From contig JAHRBC010000003.1 in NCBI GenBank assembly GCA_022702545.1, positions 6,758,001 through 6,822,000 of the forward strand: 64,000 nt of DNA. Direction: 5' to 3'. The DNA comes from Phycomyces nitens (Eukaryota > Mucoromycota > Mucoromycetes > Mucorales > Phycomycetaceae). Below, piece after piece: positions 36,758 through 47,508 of this stretch. Numbering within the stretch: position 1 is the first letter of the stretch; every line of letters starts with the position of its first letter. Both the position numbers and the translations under genes were made by a program. Under the pieces are notes generated by a model. The model made no database searches. It was not told where the DNA came from and saw only the letters and a list, made by a program, of their open reading frames with translations.

Positions 36758-37242
36758 TAAAATCCAACAACAAAAAACAAAAAAAAAGAACTTGCTCTTT
36801 GTGCTTGTTTAGGCGGCACATCAATGAGTGCATAAATTAACAGTCATGGTGACCTCAGATCTGACTGCCCCCACCAACTTTCACTTTGCTTTCCATACCC
36901 CATACGTGTTAAAAGTAGAGGGAATAAAGACAGTTGTGTATATTGCAATGGTGTTGATAGAGACACGCCAAGAGATTGGCTGCGACTCATTGGTCAGTTG
37001 GCTGCTTAGTAAATAAATAAGCAAAAAGATGTGGTTTGACTAGCTTTTTTTTTTTTTTTGGAAATAAAAAAAATTCATTTCGATTTTCCTATTAATTCTT
37101 TGCTTTTTCTGCTCAGCAATCATAAAATACATATATAACATTATATAATACATATACATGTATACATTTTTATGTATATATATTTATATATATTAATATA
37201 TTGTTTACAGTGCTACTTTATGTGCGTATCGTATAGTCTTTT
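36758..37242. other. Intergenic region before sugar transporter
   Basis: 485 bp. A stretch near 36840-36910 is richer in G+C and has a short 62-codon frame without a domain; I treat it as promoter. A poly-T run (37047-37060) and TA-rich sequence follow up to the transporter start. Confidence 0.45.
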
Positions 37243-39549
37243 ATGATCAGATTACCTGTATCTCCAAAGGCACGACTCTACATCATTAGCAGGTATAGAC
37301 CATGTACACACAATTCTGTTGGGATCCTCACTCACATATTTCCAAGTTTTGTATCAATTGGTGGATTCCTGGTAAGTCATTACACCCTAGCAGCCAACAT
37401 ACTCAATATTCATTTGCACCAAACACCGACACAGTATGGGTGAGTAGGACTGCTAAATACACAAGTTTAATTAACCAAGAAACCAAAAATAAAATAAAAA
37501 AATACGTACATACATACATAGACTGGATAACGGTATAGTGTCTTCTTGTCTTATTATGCCAAGTTTCCAAAAGACATTTGGAGTCGATAATCCAGCCGAC
37601 GTTGATGGTATCGCTGCTATGGGTGTAGCTCACCTGGCTGCCATATTCTCTGCTCTGGTACGGCTAATTTTTATTATACATACATTATTTATAATCCAGA
37701 TCACAAATAGTTTCTAATGCTCCTTTATTATCCATACATGCAGACCACAGGCTATTTTATCGATCGACTCGGCAGAAAGAAAATATTTTACATTGCCAGT
37801 ATTGTACATATCATTGGCTCAATATTACAAGTAGTATCGACCAATCTTGCTGTATTCTTGGTAGGAAGAGCCATAAACGGAATATCTTTGGGGTGAGTGA
37901 GGGCAAATAGGGATAAGCAGGCTTATATGCTAATTGTTTTGTAGGATTTACAGTCTACTGATCCCACTGTGTAAGTGAATATATATATATTTGCCAGGAT
38001 TCATAAATCTCATAAACCATTTAGATCAAAGCGAACTTGCAACTGCTACAAATCGTGGCAGAATGATAACTATATACCAAATTGGCTCCACAATGGGTTC
38101 ATGTGTTGCATTCTGGATGTGTTTTGGTACCTATTACTTTCCAAGAAATATCGGTTGGAAACTGCCCATGGTTATTCAGATCATACCTCCCCTGCTAATG
38201 TTGGCTGGGCTGTGGGCAATACCAGAAAGGTGAGTGATCTTTTTAATGAACATAATGCACAGAATAAAACCATTGATTGTGTACAAATATATATATACAA
38301 ATAAATAAATGACAAGTCCTCGCTGGCTTATTTACCGTGAACGATTCAATGAAGCAAAGTATATTCTCGAACAGTTACGCGATAATAGTGATGGTGGTAT
38401 GGATGTCAGGATGGAATATACTGGGATCGTACAAGACGTTACATTTGACAAGATATACACCAAAAACCCATACACAGCACTATTTCAAACCGGGACGACG
38501 AATTATAAAAAACGAACATTTCTTGGAATCGGCATTCACGCTCTTACACAACTCACTGGAATCAATGCACTGCTGTAAGGTACAATATATATGCCTAGTC
38601 TCATACTCAGCCAATTGTCTAGCTACTACCTGCCGGACGTATTAGAAGCAGCAGGAATTAAGTATAGACACACAGCATTGATTGGTGAGTGGGTTGCATG
38701 GACCAAAAGTTGTGGCATTTACTGATGAAGAGGCAGGCAATTGTGTGGGTGGATCGGTTAGCTTCCTGGCCACCATTCCCCTGTTCTTTTACATTGACCG
38801 AGTAGATCGACGGCTGATTATGACCCTCGGTGCAGTAGTCGTGGGATGCGCGCTTGTAGTAATCGCAAGTGTTACGGCCCAGTTTGCACAGCGCATTGTT
38901 TCTGATGGCAGTGATATATACCAAGGAATGGATTTCACCTCAACAACCCGTATACATAACGAAGCCGCAACATATGTGATCCTCGTATTTCTGATCGTAT
39001 TCTTTACTGGATTTTCATTGAGTTGGGGATCAATGGGTTGGGTTTATCCTGCAGGTAAGAAAGAGAGAAAGAGAGAAAGAGAGAAAGAGAGAAAGAGAGA
39101 AAGAGAGAAAGAGAGAGAAAGATGGTGTATCCAAAGTTATTAAATCATATACATAGAGATCTACCCTCAATTAATCCGTGCCAATGCAATGGGCGTAACA
39201 ACTGCATCGAGTTACCTCTTTAACCTAATAATTACCATTATATCGCCTATAATGTTTCGCAATATCCTATGGGGAACATATATATTTTTTGCAATATTTT
39301 GCTTTATCATCGTAATAGTTGTACGGCGATTTTATCCAGAAACAAGGGTAAGCAGAACCATAGTTTGGATTGCTAAGCAACTATGCATTTTTCTAGGGAA
39401 AACCACTAGAGGAAATCAACTTGATCTTTAGTGGAGCCTTGGTTGATAAACAGCCGGGGGCCCATCATCCTACTACTGCAGCAGAAGCCTTGTTGAGAAT
39501 GGAACAGTTGCGGTATCGAGACAGATGTCTAAAATATACCGAGTGCTAG
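37243..39549 (+). CDS. MFS sugar transporter
   Basis: Exons: 37243-37371, 37435-37439, 37522-37657, 37744-37892, 37954-37970, 38025-38229, 38317-38574, 38623-38684, 38737-39054, 39157-39347, 39397-39549; 540 residues. It shows the classical sugar-porter signatures: SIGGFLYGLDNG in TM1, IDRLGRKK after TM2, NRGRM at the cytosolic loop after TM4, PESPRWL after TM6, GINALLYY in TM7, DRVDRR, and FYPETRGKPLEE after TM12. It therefore imports hexose or a related sugar across the plasma membrane by facilitated diffusion or proton symport. Two exons are tiny: 5 nt and 17 nt. Each is required to keep the frame and rebuild TM1 or the TM4-TM5 junction. Intron 9 carries a GAAA/GAGA repeat. The N-terminal start is the least certain part; an upstream exon is possible. 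Confidence 0.88.
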
Positions 39550-39550
39550 A

Positions 39551-39588
<38 letters not shown>

Positions 39589-40766
39589 TAATAATAATAA
39601 AAAGAAACTTTTTAAACCGTTTTTTTTTCTCTTTCAATATTGAATTAACTTGAACTTTTTTTGTTTTGGAATCAATACAGACATTGCATCATCATCAAGT
39701 CTTTTGTATAGAATGAATTACAAGACTGACAATATCACACGAGAAATTATTGTATGTGAGAATATTACCAAAAATCTCCATGACAAATCACTACTTTTGT
39801 GCGTGTGTGTGTGTGTGTGTGTGTGTGATAGACCCACCATCGAGTACAGATAGACAAATATTTTTACACTTTTTCTTTTTTTTAAAAAATAAAGGCGAAT
39901 TGCATTTCAATTGAACTTTTATACATTTATTCATTTTGAACTTGATTAAAGCATGCTTTAATTTATCCAATCTAAATCCCCTTTTTTTTCAAAACAAGAA
40001 TAATAATAATAATAAAAATCTTAATCTTGCTTGATATGATTATTTGAAAATATTCACAAATTGAAACAGGATAAAATGGAATAGTCCAGGCCTGTGTTGT
40101 CCAAAATGGGCCATGCTATTTATTATGTAGATTTCGTTGTTGATCTTGTATATAATATCTTTGGAGCCAAGAACATACAGCAAGATATTCGATATACGGA
40201 TCGGAATCATTTGACAGAATCAAGGAGGCAATATATACTTTTATACATATATACTTTGTGTCTTATCACCATGGCAACAAATCCTACCAGAAATAATCTG
40301 TAAAAAAAACTATCTCCCTATTTTACCGTATTTGAATGGCATTCTCATCATTGGATTATACCTGTTTGTGTCTAATGAGCAAATAATGAGTGCCAGAGTA
40401 ATGAAAGGTAAATCAGGCCTCATTTGTCTGTACCATTAGAGCCCGAGACTAGAAATACACAAGACAAGGAAATAAATTGAGTAAGAGTGAGAGTAGAATT
40501 CCCGGGGGGGAAGGGAGTACAGACAGTCAATAAAATATCATTCAAAAAAGACCATCAAAATAAGAGAGAAAATAAAAATACTTCAAATCCAGGCCTCTTC
40601 TTTATTCACTTCTTTCTCATGTTGCTCGGAACTTCCCCTCTGTCACCCCAGCTGGCTACGTCCACAGAGATCCTGGCCCTTCCATCGGTTCTGATCGGTT
40701 GGTCTATGGCAGCTTGCCTCTGTTCAATTGGTCTCCAGATGATAATGATAGCCATTGATAGATTTT
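39550..40766. other. Intergenic region with microsatellites
   Basis: It contains an (AAT) repeat at 39551-39600, a (GT) repeat near 39799-39828, poly-A/T runs and A-rich sequence. At 40619 an ATG opens a 60-codon frame (to 40801) overlapping the cyclin start in another frame; it might be a first cyclin exon if an unrecognised intron exists. Otherwise no gene is seen. Confidence 0.45.
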
Positions 40767-41413
40767 ATGGCCATGACAGTGTGCGATCTTATTCCCTCTA
40801 GAAGGTACAGATCCCAGACAATCGTCCAAGAAGAAAGACATCCTATGCCAGAGCTCGTTCATTTTATCCAAAAGATTACATTCTCAGCCGGCATCAATTG
40901 CCGTACTGCCCTCGTGGCTCTCATCTATCTCGATCGCGCAAAGGCCGCGTTACCCAAAGGAGCTGTTGGTGGCCATGGTAAAATGAGCTTTCTCCGGATC
41001 CCAAAGGGTCTTTTTGGAATTTAGTTTCCAAAAAGGAGTTCTTTTTCAATAACACCAAGACCCATACATATTTAGATACTCCCCATCGTATGTTTCTTGC
41101 CAGCATGCTTCTGGCATCAAAGTACTTGCGTGGTACGCGATGGTCGCCACCATTTTCAGCTCACCAGCCACTCTTACCCACCGTACCGTCGTCATGGCAA
41201 CATTATTACTCTTATCTTTCCAGTAACCCTTCTTACTGCCTCGGGCCACTGACTAATGTCCAGCTCTCCAACCTATGCTGTGGGCTATTTTCGCTTGAGC
41301 AGGTCAATACTCTCGAGCGTGCTTTCCTCAAACTGATTGATTATCGATGCTGGGTAGACGATCTGGAAGTCAAGGAATTTGTGCTCAAGCACCGTGTAGA
41401 CTTTTCTCTTTAG
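40767..41413 (+). CDS. Cyclin (Pho85-cyclin/PCL-like)
   Basis: Exons: 40767-40977 and 41076-41413; 182 residues from the first in-frame ATG. The cyclin box is visible: PELVHFIQKITFSAGI, CRTALVALIYLDRAKAAL, and across the intron DTPHRMFLASMLLASKYLRG, then LEQVNTLERAFLKLIDYRCWV. This shape fits the Pho85-type (PCL) cyclins, which activate a cyclin-dependent kinase in cell-cycle, polarity or phosphate control. The loop between helices 3 and 4 is long (about 45 residues, Ser/Pro/Tyr-rich). The 5' end is uncertain: an ATG at 40619 in another frame could supply an N-terminal exon, but I found no clean splice pair to join it. Confidence 0.78.
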
Positions 41414-41640
41414 TAATAATATCCTTAATATCCTATTTTAGAAGAACCAACTTTCATCCCTCGTACAAACCTCTTATGCTATTTTATATTTGTATATATA
41501 CACTCTGACCAAAGGAATCCCTGCCACATTCAAAAAAAATATAAGCCTTACTATACATATATATTTTTTTTAATATCCCTTTATATATTAACTTGCTTTT
41601 CTTTTTTTCCAAGAAATAAAATAATAAAACAAAAGTCCAT

Positions 41641-42400
41641 TTCCTAGACGCAATGGTCATCTAATCCCAGCCTTGCCCAACTCATGCGAACATTACAATT
41701 CTCAATCGACAATCAACATTATCAAACACTGGAAAGAAACTCGTATAGCTACAAGGCTCAGACATGAAAGACCGAGTAGACTTGGTGTCACAGATGTTAC
41801 GAGTATTTGTTTAAATGAGATGGAATCATTTCAAAAAAGGTCCTTTTCTTTTTATTTACCACCAGGCAAATCTGGAGTGCAGAGAAATATTGATCAGATC
41901 TTAACAAATCCATATCTATACAAACTCGACTAGCAAACAGAATAAGAATTGAGTGTGTTGGGCCATAACTAGAGCCAACTTTGGCACCAAAGATTGAAAT
42001 AGGGCGGTATGGACAGGTTGGTCGTCAAGGTAAAGGGCAATTATTCTGACCCACCCCAATCTATGTAAGCCTGCCAAGAGAGACTTTTACAGCAAAAAAA
42101 GTATGGAAAAAAAGGTTCTGTGATACTATGGGGCTGTTTCTTGGCTGTTTGTCTTGGCCTTTATCTTTTATTACAGGCTCTGTTTACAAGACGCTCATGT
42201 CAATTGTTAATCAAAGCACTTTATACCTGCCATCACAAATCGAGCAAGAAACATGATACCATGGTGGCATAATCGTCAAGATATTCAATGATTTGACTAT
42301 TTTCCATTCCAAAATCTCACTTGCAACCTAATGACTACATTTAAGCAAATTTATTGAAAATATCTATAGAGTTTTGGACAATTGTTAAAGACAATTATAG
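41641..42400 (+). pseudogene. Decayed Tc1/mariner-type transposase
   Basis: The frame at 41673-41933 contains TINIIKHWKETRIATRLRHE, resembling the helix-turn-helix linker of Tc1-like transposases (..YNIIKRWKETG.. type). Further on, 42102-42150 reads YGKKGSVILWGCFLA, matching the GGSVMVWGCFS block near the second catalytic Asp. Between and after them the frame is broken by stops and shifts, and the DDE residues cannot be followed continuously. No terminal inverted repeats were located. The two motif hits in the correct order and spacing make the family call fair; the boundaries are approximate. Confidence 0.6.
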
Positions 42401-42735
42401 CCAGTTTGAATAATATGCATTTATTGATTACTAAAAAAGAAAAAGAAAGAAAGAAAGAAAGGTGTTGAGCCAGTGTAATAAGCTAAGAAATGAAAACTGC
42501 CTTTTGGTGTTGGAACAATTGGATATATCTAAATACATCCATCATTAATCCTCTGTTATCATGAATAAACATTAATATCAAAGAATCCAATCGGCAGCAG
42601 CCACGCCTGGATAGCTTATTTTTCTGTTGAAATAAGAGATTCAAGCTCAAAAATTATATATATATATATATATATATTTCACAAATATCGTTATTACCTC
42701 TTTATTACTTTTAACAATCAGAATTTAATCACACT
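42401..42735. other. Intergenic region before FKBP gene
   Basis: 335 bp, AT-rich, with a GAAA repeat near 42440-42460 and a (TA) run at 42654-42677 about 60 bases before the FKBP start. No gene is seen. Confidence 0.5.
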
Positions 42736-43570
42736 ATGCGTCTCTTGAGCCTATTCCACACCATCTGTCTGGCCGCCACCCTTGCTGTCAGTGCTCAGGC
42801 CCTCAAGGAGCCTCCTACTACATTACAGATTGGTAAACCTGAAATGTTAAATGGCAGCACTCTAAATGTCCCCAACAGGAATCAAAAAGAAGATCCCTGA
42901 AGAGCAATGCACCATCCGTTCACGCGATGGGTTAGTAGATCTACCAAATCGACACTTGTTAACCTTGGCTCTAGAGATTCGCTCTCGATGCACTATACAG
43001 GAACCCTGTTTGATACGGGCGACAAGTTTGACAGCAGTGTGGACCGTAACCAACCCCTGGAGTTCACTCTTGGAACAGGACGTGTCATCAAAGGATGGGA
43101 TCTTGGATTGAAAAAGTAATATAGGCAAGACGAGGGTTGTATTATGCCATGCTCACAAAATACGTAAAAAAAATAATTATAATAGTATGTGCGTTGGTGA
43201 AAAGCGTCGGTTGGTTATCCCTCCCCATTTGGGTAAGTGTATAATCACCTGCCAAATTAGGTTATATAACATTTATACATATATAGGTTATGGTGCCAAT
43301 GGAATGGGAAGTGCCATTCCAGGTGGATCCACTCTTGTGTTTGATGTGGAGTTGGTCGATATCCACCGTGCAAACAGTGAGTCCACCCAGAAGCAGGAGG
43401 CCGTAAAGCCCCTCAGCCCCGGATTGGACTTTTCATCGCCCATCTTTTTGTTTTCTGCTGTGGGTGTCTCTGCATTGTTGGTCATCGTCTATCTTGCCAC
43501 AAAGTCTGGAGAAAAGAAGGAAGAGCCAAAGGTTGAGCAGGTTCCCGTTGATGCCGCCAAGAAGGATTGA
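42736..43570 (+). CDS. Membrane-anchored FKBP-type prolyl isomerase of the secretory pathway
   Basis: Exons: 42736-42832, 42879-42930, 42975-43115, 43186-43232, 43287-43570; 206 residues. A cleavable signal peptide ([20 protein letters not shown]) is followed by a complete FKBP domain. Active-site residues are visible in [16 protein letters not shown] (Tyr, Phe, Asp), VIKGWDLGL (Trp), GYGANG (Tyr) and [10 protein letters not shown] (Phe). The core resembles FKBP2/FKB2 of the endoplasmic reticulum. Unlike soluble FKBP2, it has a C-terminal membrane segment ([22 protein letters not shown]) and a short charged cytosolic tail ending in Lys-Lys-Asp. It should catalyse cis-trans proline isomerization on secretory proteins, with the domain in the lumen. 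The KKD end is close to, but not, a canonical KKxx retrieval signal. Confidence 0.92.
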
Positions 43571-43650
43571 GCATTTGGAATACATTTTTGATTTATTATA
43601 TTATATATATACATAAATACATAAATACATAATCTACAGACAATCTAGTT

Positions 43651-43887
43651 CTAGTCAGACTGTCCAGACAGCTTATCAAGGGTGGATTGGACGCCTTCCT
43701 TGAGAGAGGTTGCAGTGCTTTCTCGATTGGCCTGGGGTTTTGAGTGGGATTTGGAGTTGGATTCACAGTTATCAGTATTGTTCTGTTGGGGCTGCTCATC
43801 ATAGTCTCCAATCTTGAACATGCCACTACTGGTAGCCTTCTTGGGGTCCTTTGAGCTAAAGGGGTTTTTGAGTTGTCCGATATCCAT
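43651..43887 (-). CDS. Small hypothetical protein, 78 residues
   Basis: A single-exon frame with a true ATG at 43887, convergent with the FKBP gene 80 bases away. The product is hydrophilic, with NPFSSKDPKKATSSGMFKIGDYDEQP followed by an Asn/Ser/Lys-rich middle and SLKEGVQSTLDKLSGQSD. Base composition is close to that of the neighbouring coding exons rather than the AT-rich spacers, which supports coding. It has no signal peptide or membrane segment. I do not recognise a family; the tail could form a short amphipathic helix. Confidence 0.5.
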   Translation of the reverse strand: MDIGQLKNPFSSKDPKKATSSGMFKIGDYDEQPQQNNTDNCESNSKSHSKPQANRESTATSLKEGVQSTLDKLSGQSD

Positions 43888-44264
43888 TGTGATGTTTAAG
43901 AGTTGAAGATTCTTGATCTATCGATCCTCGGTCCTTTTATATGTTTTCCCACAAAATATTGTACAAATCTGCTTTCTGTATGGCTGAATGATGTCATGCT
44001 TTGACATCACGTCCACAAAGCATCTTTTACATGACGTGGAATTCATGGTTAGATCCTCTCACTGGCTCAATTTGAGTTCTTACTGCCAAGGTCCCTCAAA
44101 GAGTAAAGACTCAAAAATTGCCTCGCAAAAAAAATAATAATCGTAAAATATTGGGAAAATGCTTGTATTATATGCGAAATATTCTTTTCTGTAATATATA
44201 TATATATGATATTTCCATTGCCAATTCTCTGGGAGTTTATGTGTATGTGTAATGTGTATGTATT
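43888..44264. other. Intergenic region
   Basis: 377 bp between the start of the small ORF and the stop of the La gene, both on the minus strand. It contains ATGACGT-like CRE motifs around 44030-44037 and 43990 (TGACATCACG), which could serve the small gene. No other gene is seen. Confidence 0.35.
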
Positions 44265-45502
44265 TTATTTCTCTGCCTCTACCTTTTCCACCTCTTCATT
44301 CTTGGCTTCAGGTTGAGCCTCAGGCTGGACCTCAGGCTGGACCTCAGACTTGGCTTCAGCCTGGGCTTCAGCCTGGGCTTCAGGCTGAACCTCAGACTTG
44401 GCTTCTGACTGGGCTTCAGGCTGGACCTCTGCAGGCTGGACCTCTGCAGGCTGGACCTCTGCAGGCTTCTCTTCAGACACTTCCTTTGCCTGCTTCTTTA
44501 CATTCTTATCTTTTGATCTCGAAAAATCATCTGCCTTGCGCTTGTTGTTTTTACGCTGATGTTCAGAAGGAGGAGGGGTAGGTCTGAATGCATTGAATGT
44601 GTTCTTTTTATAGGAAAAGGCTGGGGTAGGTCTGTTCTTCTTATCCTCAGCATGTTGGGTACTGTATAGAATGTCTTAGTATTGGCTAATTAGCCATCTT
44701 ATAGACTCACCATGTGGCTACATAGAGCTTGGTACCACGGAACTCCCATTCTTGAGCAGCAGCCTTTGCGGAAAGTTCGGGATTTGCGAATTCAACAATT
44801 GCAGAACCCTTTTTTTAAAAAAAGAAAAAGAAAAAGTTAAGTAGGTGCACGCACACCAAACAGTTTATATCCTCCTAACCTTCATCTTGTTGCCGCGCTT
44901 CTTGAAACGGAGAGCAAGTACTTCGCCTACAGTCTCGAACAATTCCTCGAGTTCATTCTGGAGCTTAATCATGGCATCAGCAGCCTCGGAACGGTCTTCA
45001 ACATTAGCATCAACCAAAGGGAGGTTGTTCTAAGCAAACCACGGACAATTAGCCTACTGATTGATATACATATACATATATGAATATATACTTACAATAT
45101 AGATGGAACGAATCTCGTGGTCAACCTCAACTGGTGTGGTCTTGCGTCTAATGTTCTTGCCTTCCTCATCAATTTCCAGCAAATCAGAGGGAACTTCCTT
45201 CAAGGCAGCAACGATAGTGTCAAGGTCTTTGGAGATTGTCTGCATTTTCTTGAAGCTAGCAATCTTCTCAATAGGGACCCCTATAGTTCAAAGCAATAGT
45301 CTAAGCATCGTGTCTCAGCCAGAACACCAGAGAGCTCTGTCTGCTCAGTGCGTGCAAGATACTTACATCCGGTTCCAGTGCTTCCGGTCAAAGTCCAGAG
45401 GTATTTGTCATAGGGCAAGTTGGAGTCTCCAAAGTAAAAGTTGAACTGCTTACGGATCTTGGCGTTGACAGGGGAGACGCTGTTCTCTTGAGTGTCGCTC
45501 AT
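44265..45502 (-). CDS. La protein (La motif plus RRM)
   Basis: Exons: 45502-45367, 45280-45096, 45029-44880, 44808-44711, 44661-44265; 321 residues. The La motif spans about 10-95: KIRKQFNFYFGDSNLPYDKYLW, GWVPIEKIASFKKM, VAALKEVPSDLLEIDEEGKNIRR. RRM1 follows at about 105-190 (SIYINNLPLVDANVED with an insertion, then GSAIVEFANPELSAKAA). La binds the UUU-OH 3' end of new RNA polymerase III transcripts in the nucleus and protects and chaperones tRNA precursors. A basic stretch (KNNKRKADDFSRSKDKNVKK) is a probable nuclear signal. The tail is a degenerate repeat of AEVQP and EAQ units; there is no second RRM, as in the shorter yeast-type La proteins. The orthologues are LHP1/sla1. Confidence 0.93.
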
Positions 45503-45937
45503 GATTGCTGAACTCGATATTGAAGAATAAAGGGAAAAAAAGAAAGAGTTTTTTGTTTCTTGCTTCTTTAAACAACGACTAATAGAATTTTATATTTTTC
45601 TACATTGAGCGTCACAAAAAAACAGACCCAGTGTGACGAGACTGAAGCGATTTTTTTTTCAAGGCGGACAATCTCTCACCGGGCTTCATTATCAATTCAC
45701 TGTGCAGACCGCGCACCTTTTTTTTGGCGTTCTATATGGAGTTTACGGAGTTAGAAAGCCTAAGGAAAGAGGGAAAAGTGTAACATTTAAACTCCGTGAT
45801 TTTGTAAGAATTTTACTAGTAAAAAATATATACTTTTTAATCACGTGACGGCCTTGATACTTCTCTAAAGCATACTAAGCATATTGTACTTTCTCCTTAC
45901 TCTTTTACTCTTATATTATATTATTATAGACTACAAA
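45503..45937. other. Intergenic region upstream of La gene
   Basis: 435 bp between the La start and the ORF at 45938. It contains a TCACGTGA palindrome at 45840-45847 (bHLH-type E-box) and TGTGACG motifs near 45630. No gene is seen. Confidence 0.4.
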
Positions 45938-46249
45938 ATGCCTAGACTTACTGTTCCCACTGAAGAAAGGGCTAAAAGAATATGGAGATACATTAGAGAA
46001 CACCAGCGTAATTTCCAGCAAACTGCAGAAATGAAAGTAATAGCAAAAGTAGAAGCAGAGAATATTAGAAATTCTCGAGTAGAATATATGCACGAGTATA
46101 GGCATAGTATACAAAGTAGTGCTGCTGAAGAGAATGAGCAAGTAATAAGAAGGCGTAGACTGAATAAAATTGGCACAAATAATTGGAATAGCATACAAAG
46201 AAAGTATGAATCAACAATCAGAAAGTGTCCTACATATGTATGCGGATAA
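45938..46249 (+). pseudogene. Arg/Glu-rich ORF, possible Helitron-type fragment
   Basis: A 103-residue frame from an ATG at 45938 ends in CPTYVCG and a TAA. Immediately after the stop, the same frame continues for 40 codons beginning CGGLFFQKD. Read together this looks like a CPxxCG-stop-CGxLFF zinc-binding-like patch after a charged helical region (RRRRLNKIGTNNWNSIQRKYES). That order, a basic helical leader followed by CxxCGxLFF, is how some fungal Helitron helicase proteins begin. If so, the stop makes it a dead fragment. It may instead be a short real gene of unknown function. No helicase motif follows. Confidence 0.35.
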
Positions 46250-46728
46250 TGTGGAGGTCTTTTCTTTCAAAAAGATATATCTTCAGTAAATAACCACAAG
46301 AAAGAAAGAAAAAGGAAACCGAGTATATCGGAATATAGAACGCCTTTCTTGATATTTTGATATAGACTTAAGTCTAAACCAAAATGGTTTTTTTAAAAAA
46401 ATAAAAGTCTCTTGCAACATCGTTTGCTCTTTAGAAACTTCCCCTTGGATTTCAAATAAAATTGAAAATATTGAAAAAAAAGTCGCTTATTGACAATTAG
46501 ATGTTGTAAAAAAGAATAGTTTTATTAATCGAATAAACAATGGTTATGTATGCTATTGCTTGTGAAATATAACTGCGGCGCGCAGTTACTGTGAATAATA
46601 AACCTCAAAGTACTACTGCAGTTGCAGAGTACTCCCAAGATATTGAAATGCCGATTAGACTTGGCCTACAACAGTTTCTTCAAAAGGGTTTGTGTTTCTT
46701 TAAATCTTTAAAAAAGAGACAATATTCA
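46250..46728. other. Intergenic region before thioesterase gene
   Basis: 479 bp. The first ~120 bases continue the frame of the preceding ORF past its stop. The remainder is AT-rich leader sequence with poly-A/T runs. Confidence 0.4.
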
Positions 46729-46779
46729 ATGAATTCCCTGCTTGTTTTTTCTGCTCTTGTCTGCCTGCTGATAATCTAA
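46729..46779 (+). promoter_or_regulatory. uORF overlapping thioesterase start
   Basis: An ATG at 46729 opens a 16-codon hydrophobic frame (MNSLLVFSALVCLLII) whose TAA shares its last A with the ATG of the thioesterase (TAATG at 46777-46781). If the transcript starts upstream, ribosomes would meet this frame first and could reinitiate on the overlapping start. Transcript mapping is needed; the true leader could begin later. Confidence 0.5.
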
Positions 46780-47508
46780 TGTCTGGATCTATACCCCTTG
46801 TTTTCCAACCCACCATCAACCATACTGCAACTGTTGTGTGGCTGCATGGTCTGGGAGACAATGGTGATGGCTGGTCCTTCCTCGCTGAACGATTGGCTAG
46901 TGTCCTTCCTTATGTAAAGTGGATTCTCCCCAACGCACCCTTGGCACCAATCACTCTCAATCGTGGATCAGTAACGCGCGCCTGGTTCGATGTCATAAGC
47001 ACTGATCCCAAAGAGTTAATGAATGAGGATTGCAAAGGCATCGATGAATCGTTTGCCACAGTCAACCAGATAATCAAAGACGAGATCGAAAGAGGTATTC
47101 CTTCCAACCGAATTGTTCTCGGTGGGTTCTCTCAGGGCTGCTCTCTGTCCCTGTTTACCGGTCTGACTACAGAGTATGAACTGGCTGCCATTATTGGCTG
47201 CAGCGGAAGGATCCCTAGAGCCAACAAAATCCTGTCTGTAAGTAATCTTTTGGTATTAAGCTGTTGACTAAATCAAATACTACTTGTAGGCCATGACTGA
47301 TTCCAACAAAACGACACCTATTCTCATGTGCCATGGCGATGATGATCCAGTTGTCAGCTTTGAATATGGACAAGAGTATGCTGCATGTCTAAAGATGTGG
47401 GGATATAATGTGGAATTCAAATCTTATCCCGGCCTGGATCATTCTGCCTCTCCCCAGGAGTTGTTGGATATTTCGAGCTTCATTGAGAAGAACCTTCCTC
47501 CTGTCTAG
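46779..47508 (+). CDS. Acyl-protein thioesterase (lysophospholipase family)
   Basis: Exons: 46779-47237 and 47290-47508; 225 residues, the usual APT1 length. It is an alpha/beta hydrolase: VVWLHGLGDNGDGW holds the oxyanion loop, GGFSQGCSLS the nucleophile Ser, CHGDDDPVVSFEYG the catalytic Asp, and YPGLDHSASPQE the catalytic His. APT1 enzymes remove palmitate from cysteines of membrane proteins such as Ras and G-alpha subunits, and also act on lysophospholipids. There is no signal peptide, so it is cytosolic. The start ATG overlaps the stop of a short upstream frame. Confidence 0.95.

Noticed and set aside
36828..37016. 62-codon ORF before the sugar transporter
   Set aside because: No domain, no splice connection to the transporter, typical of promoter DNA.
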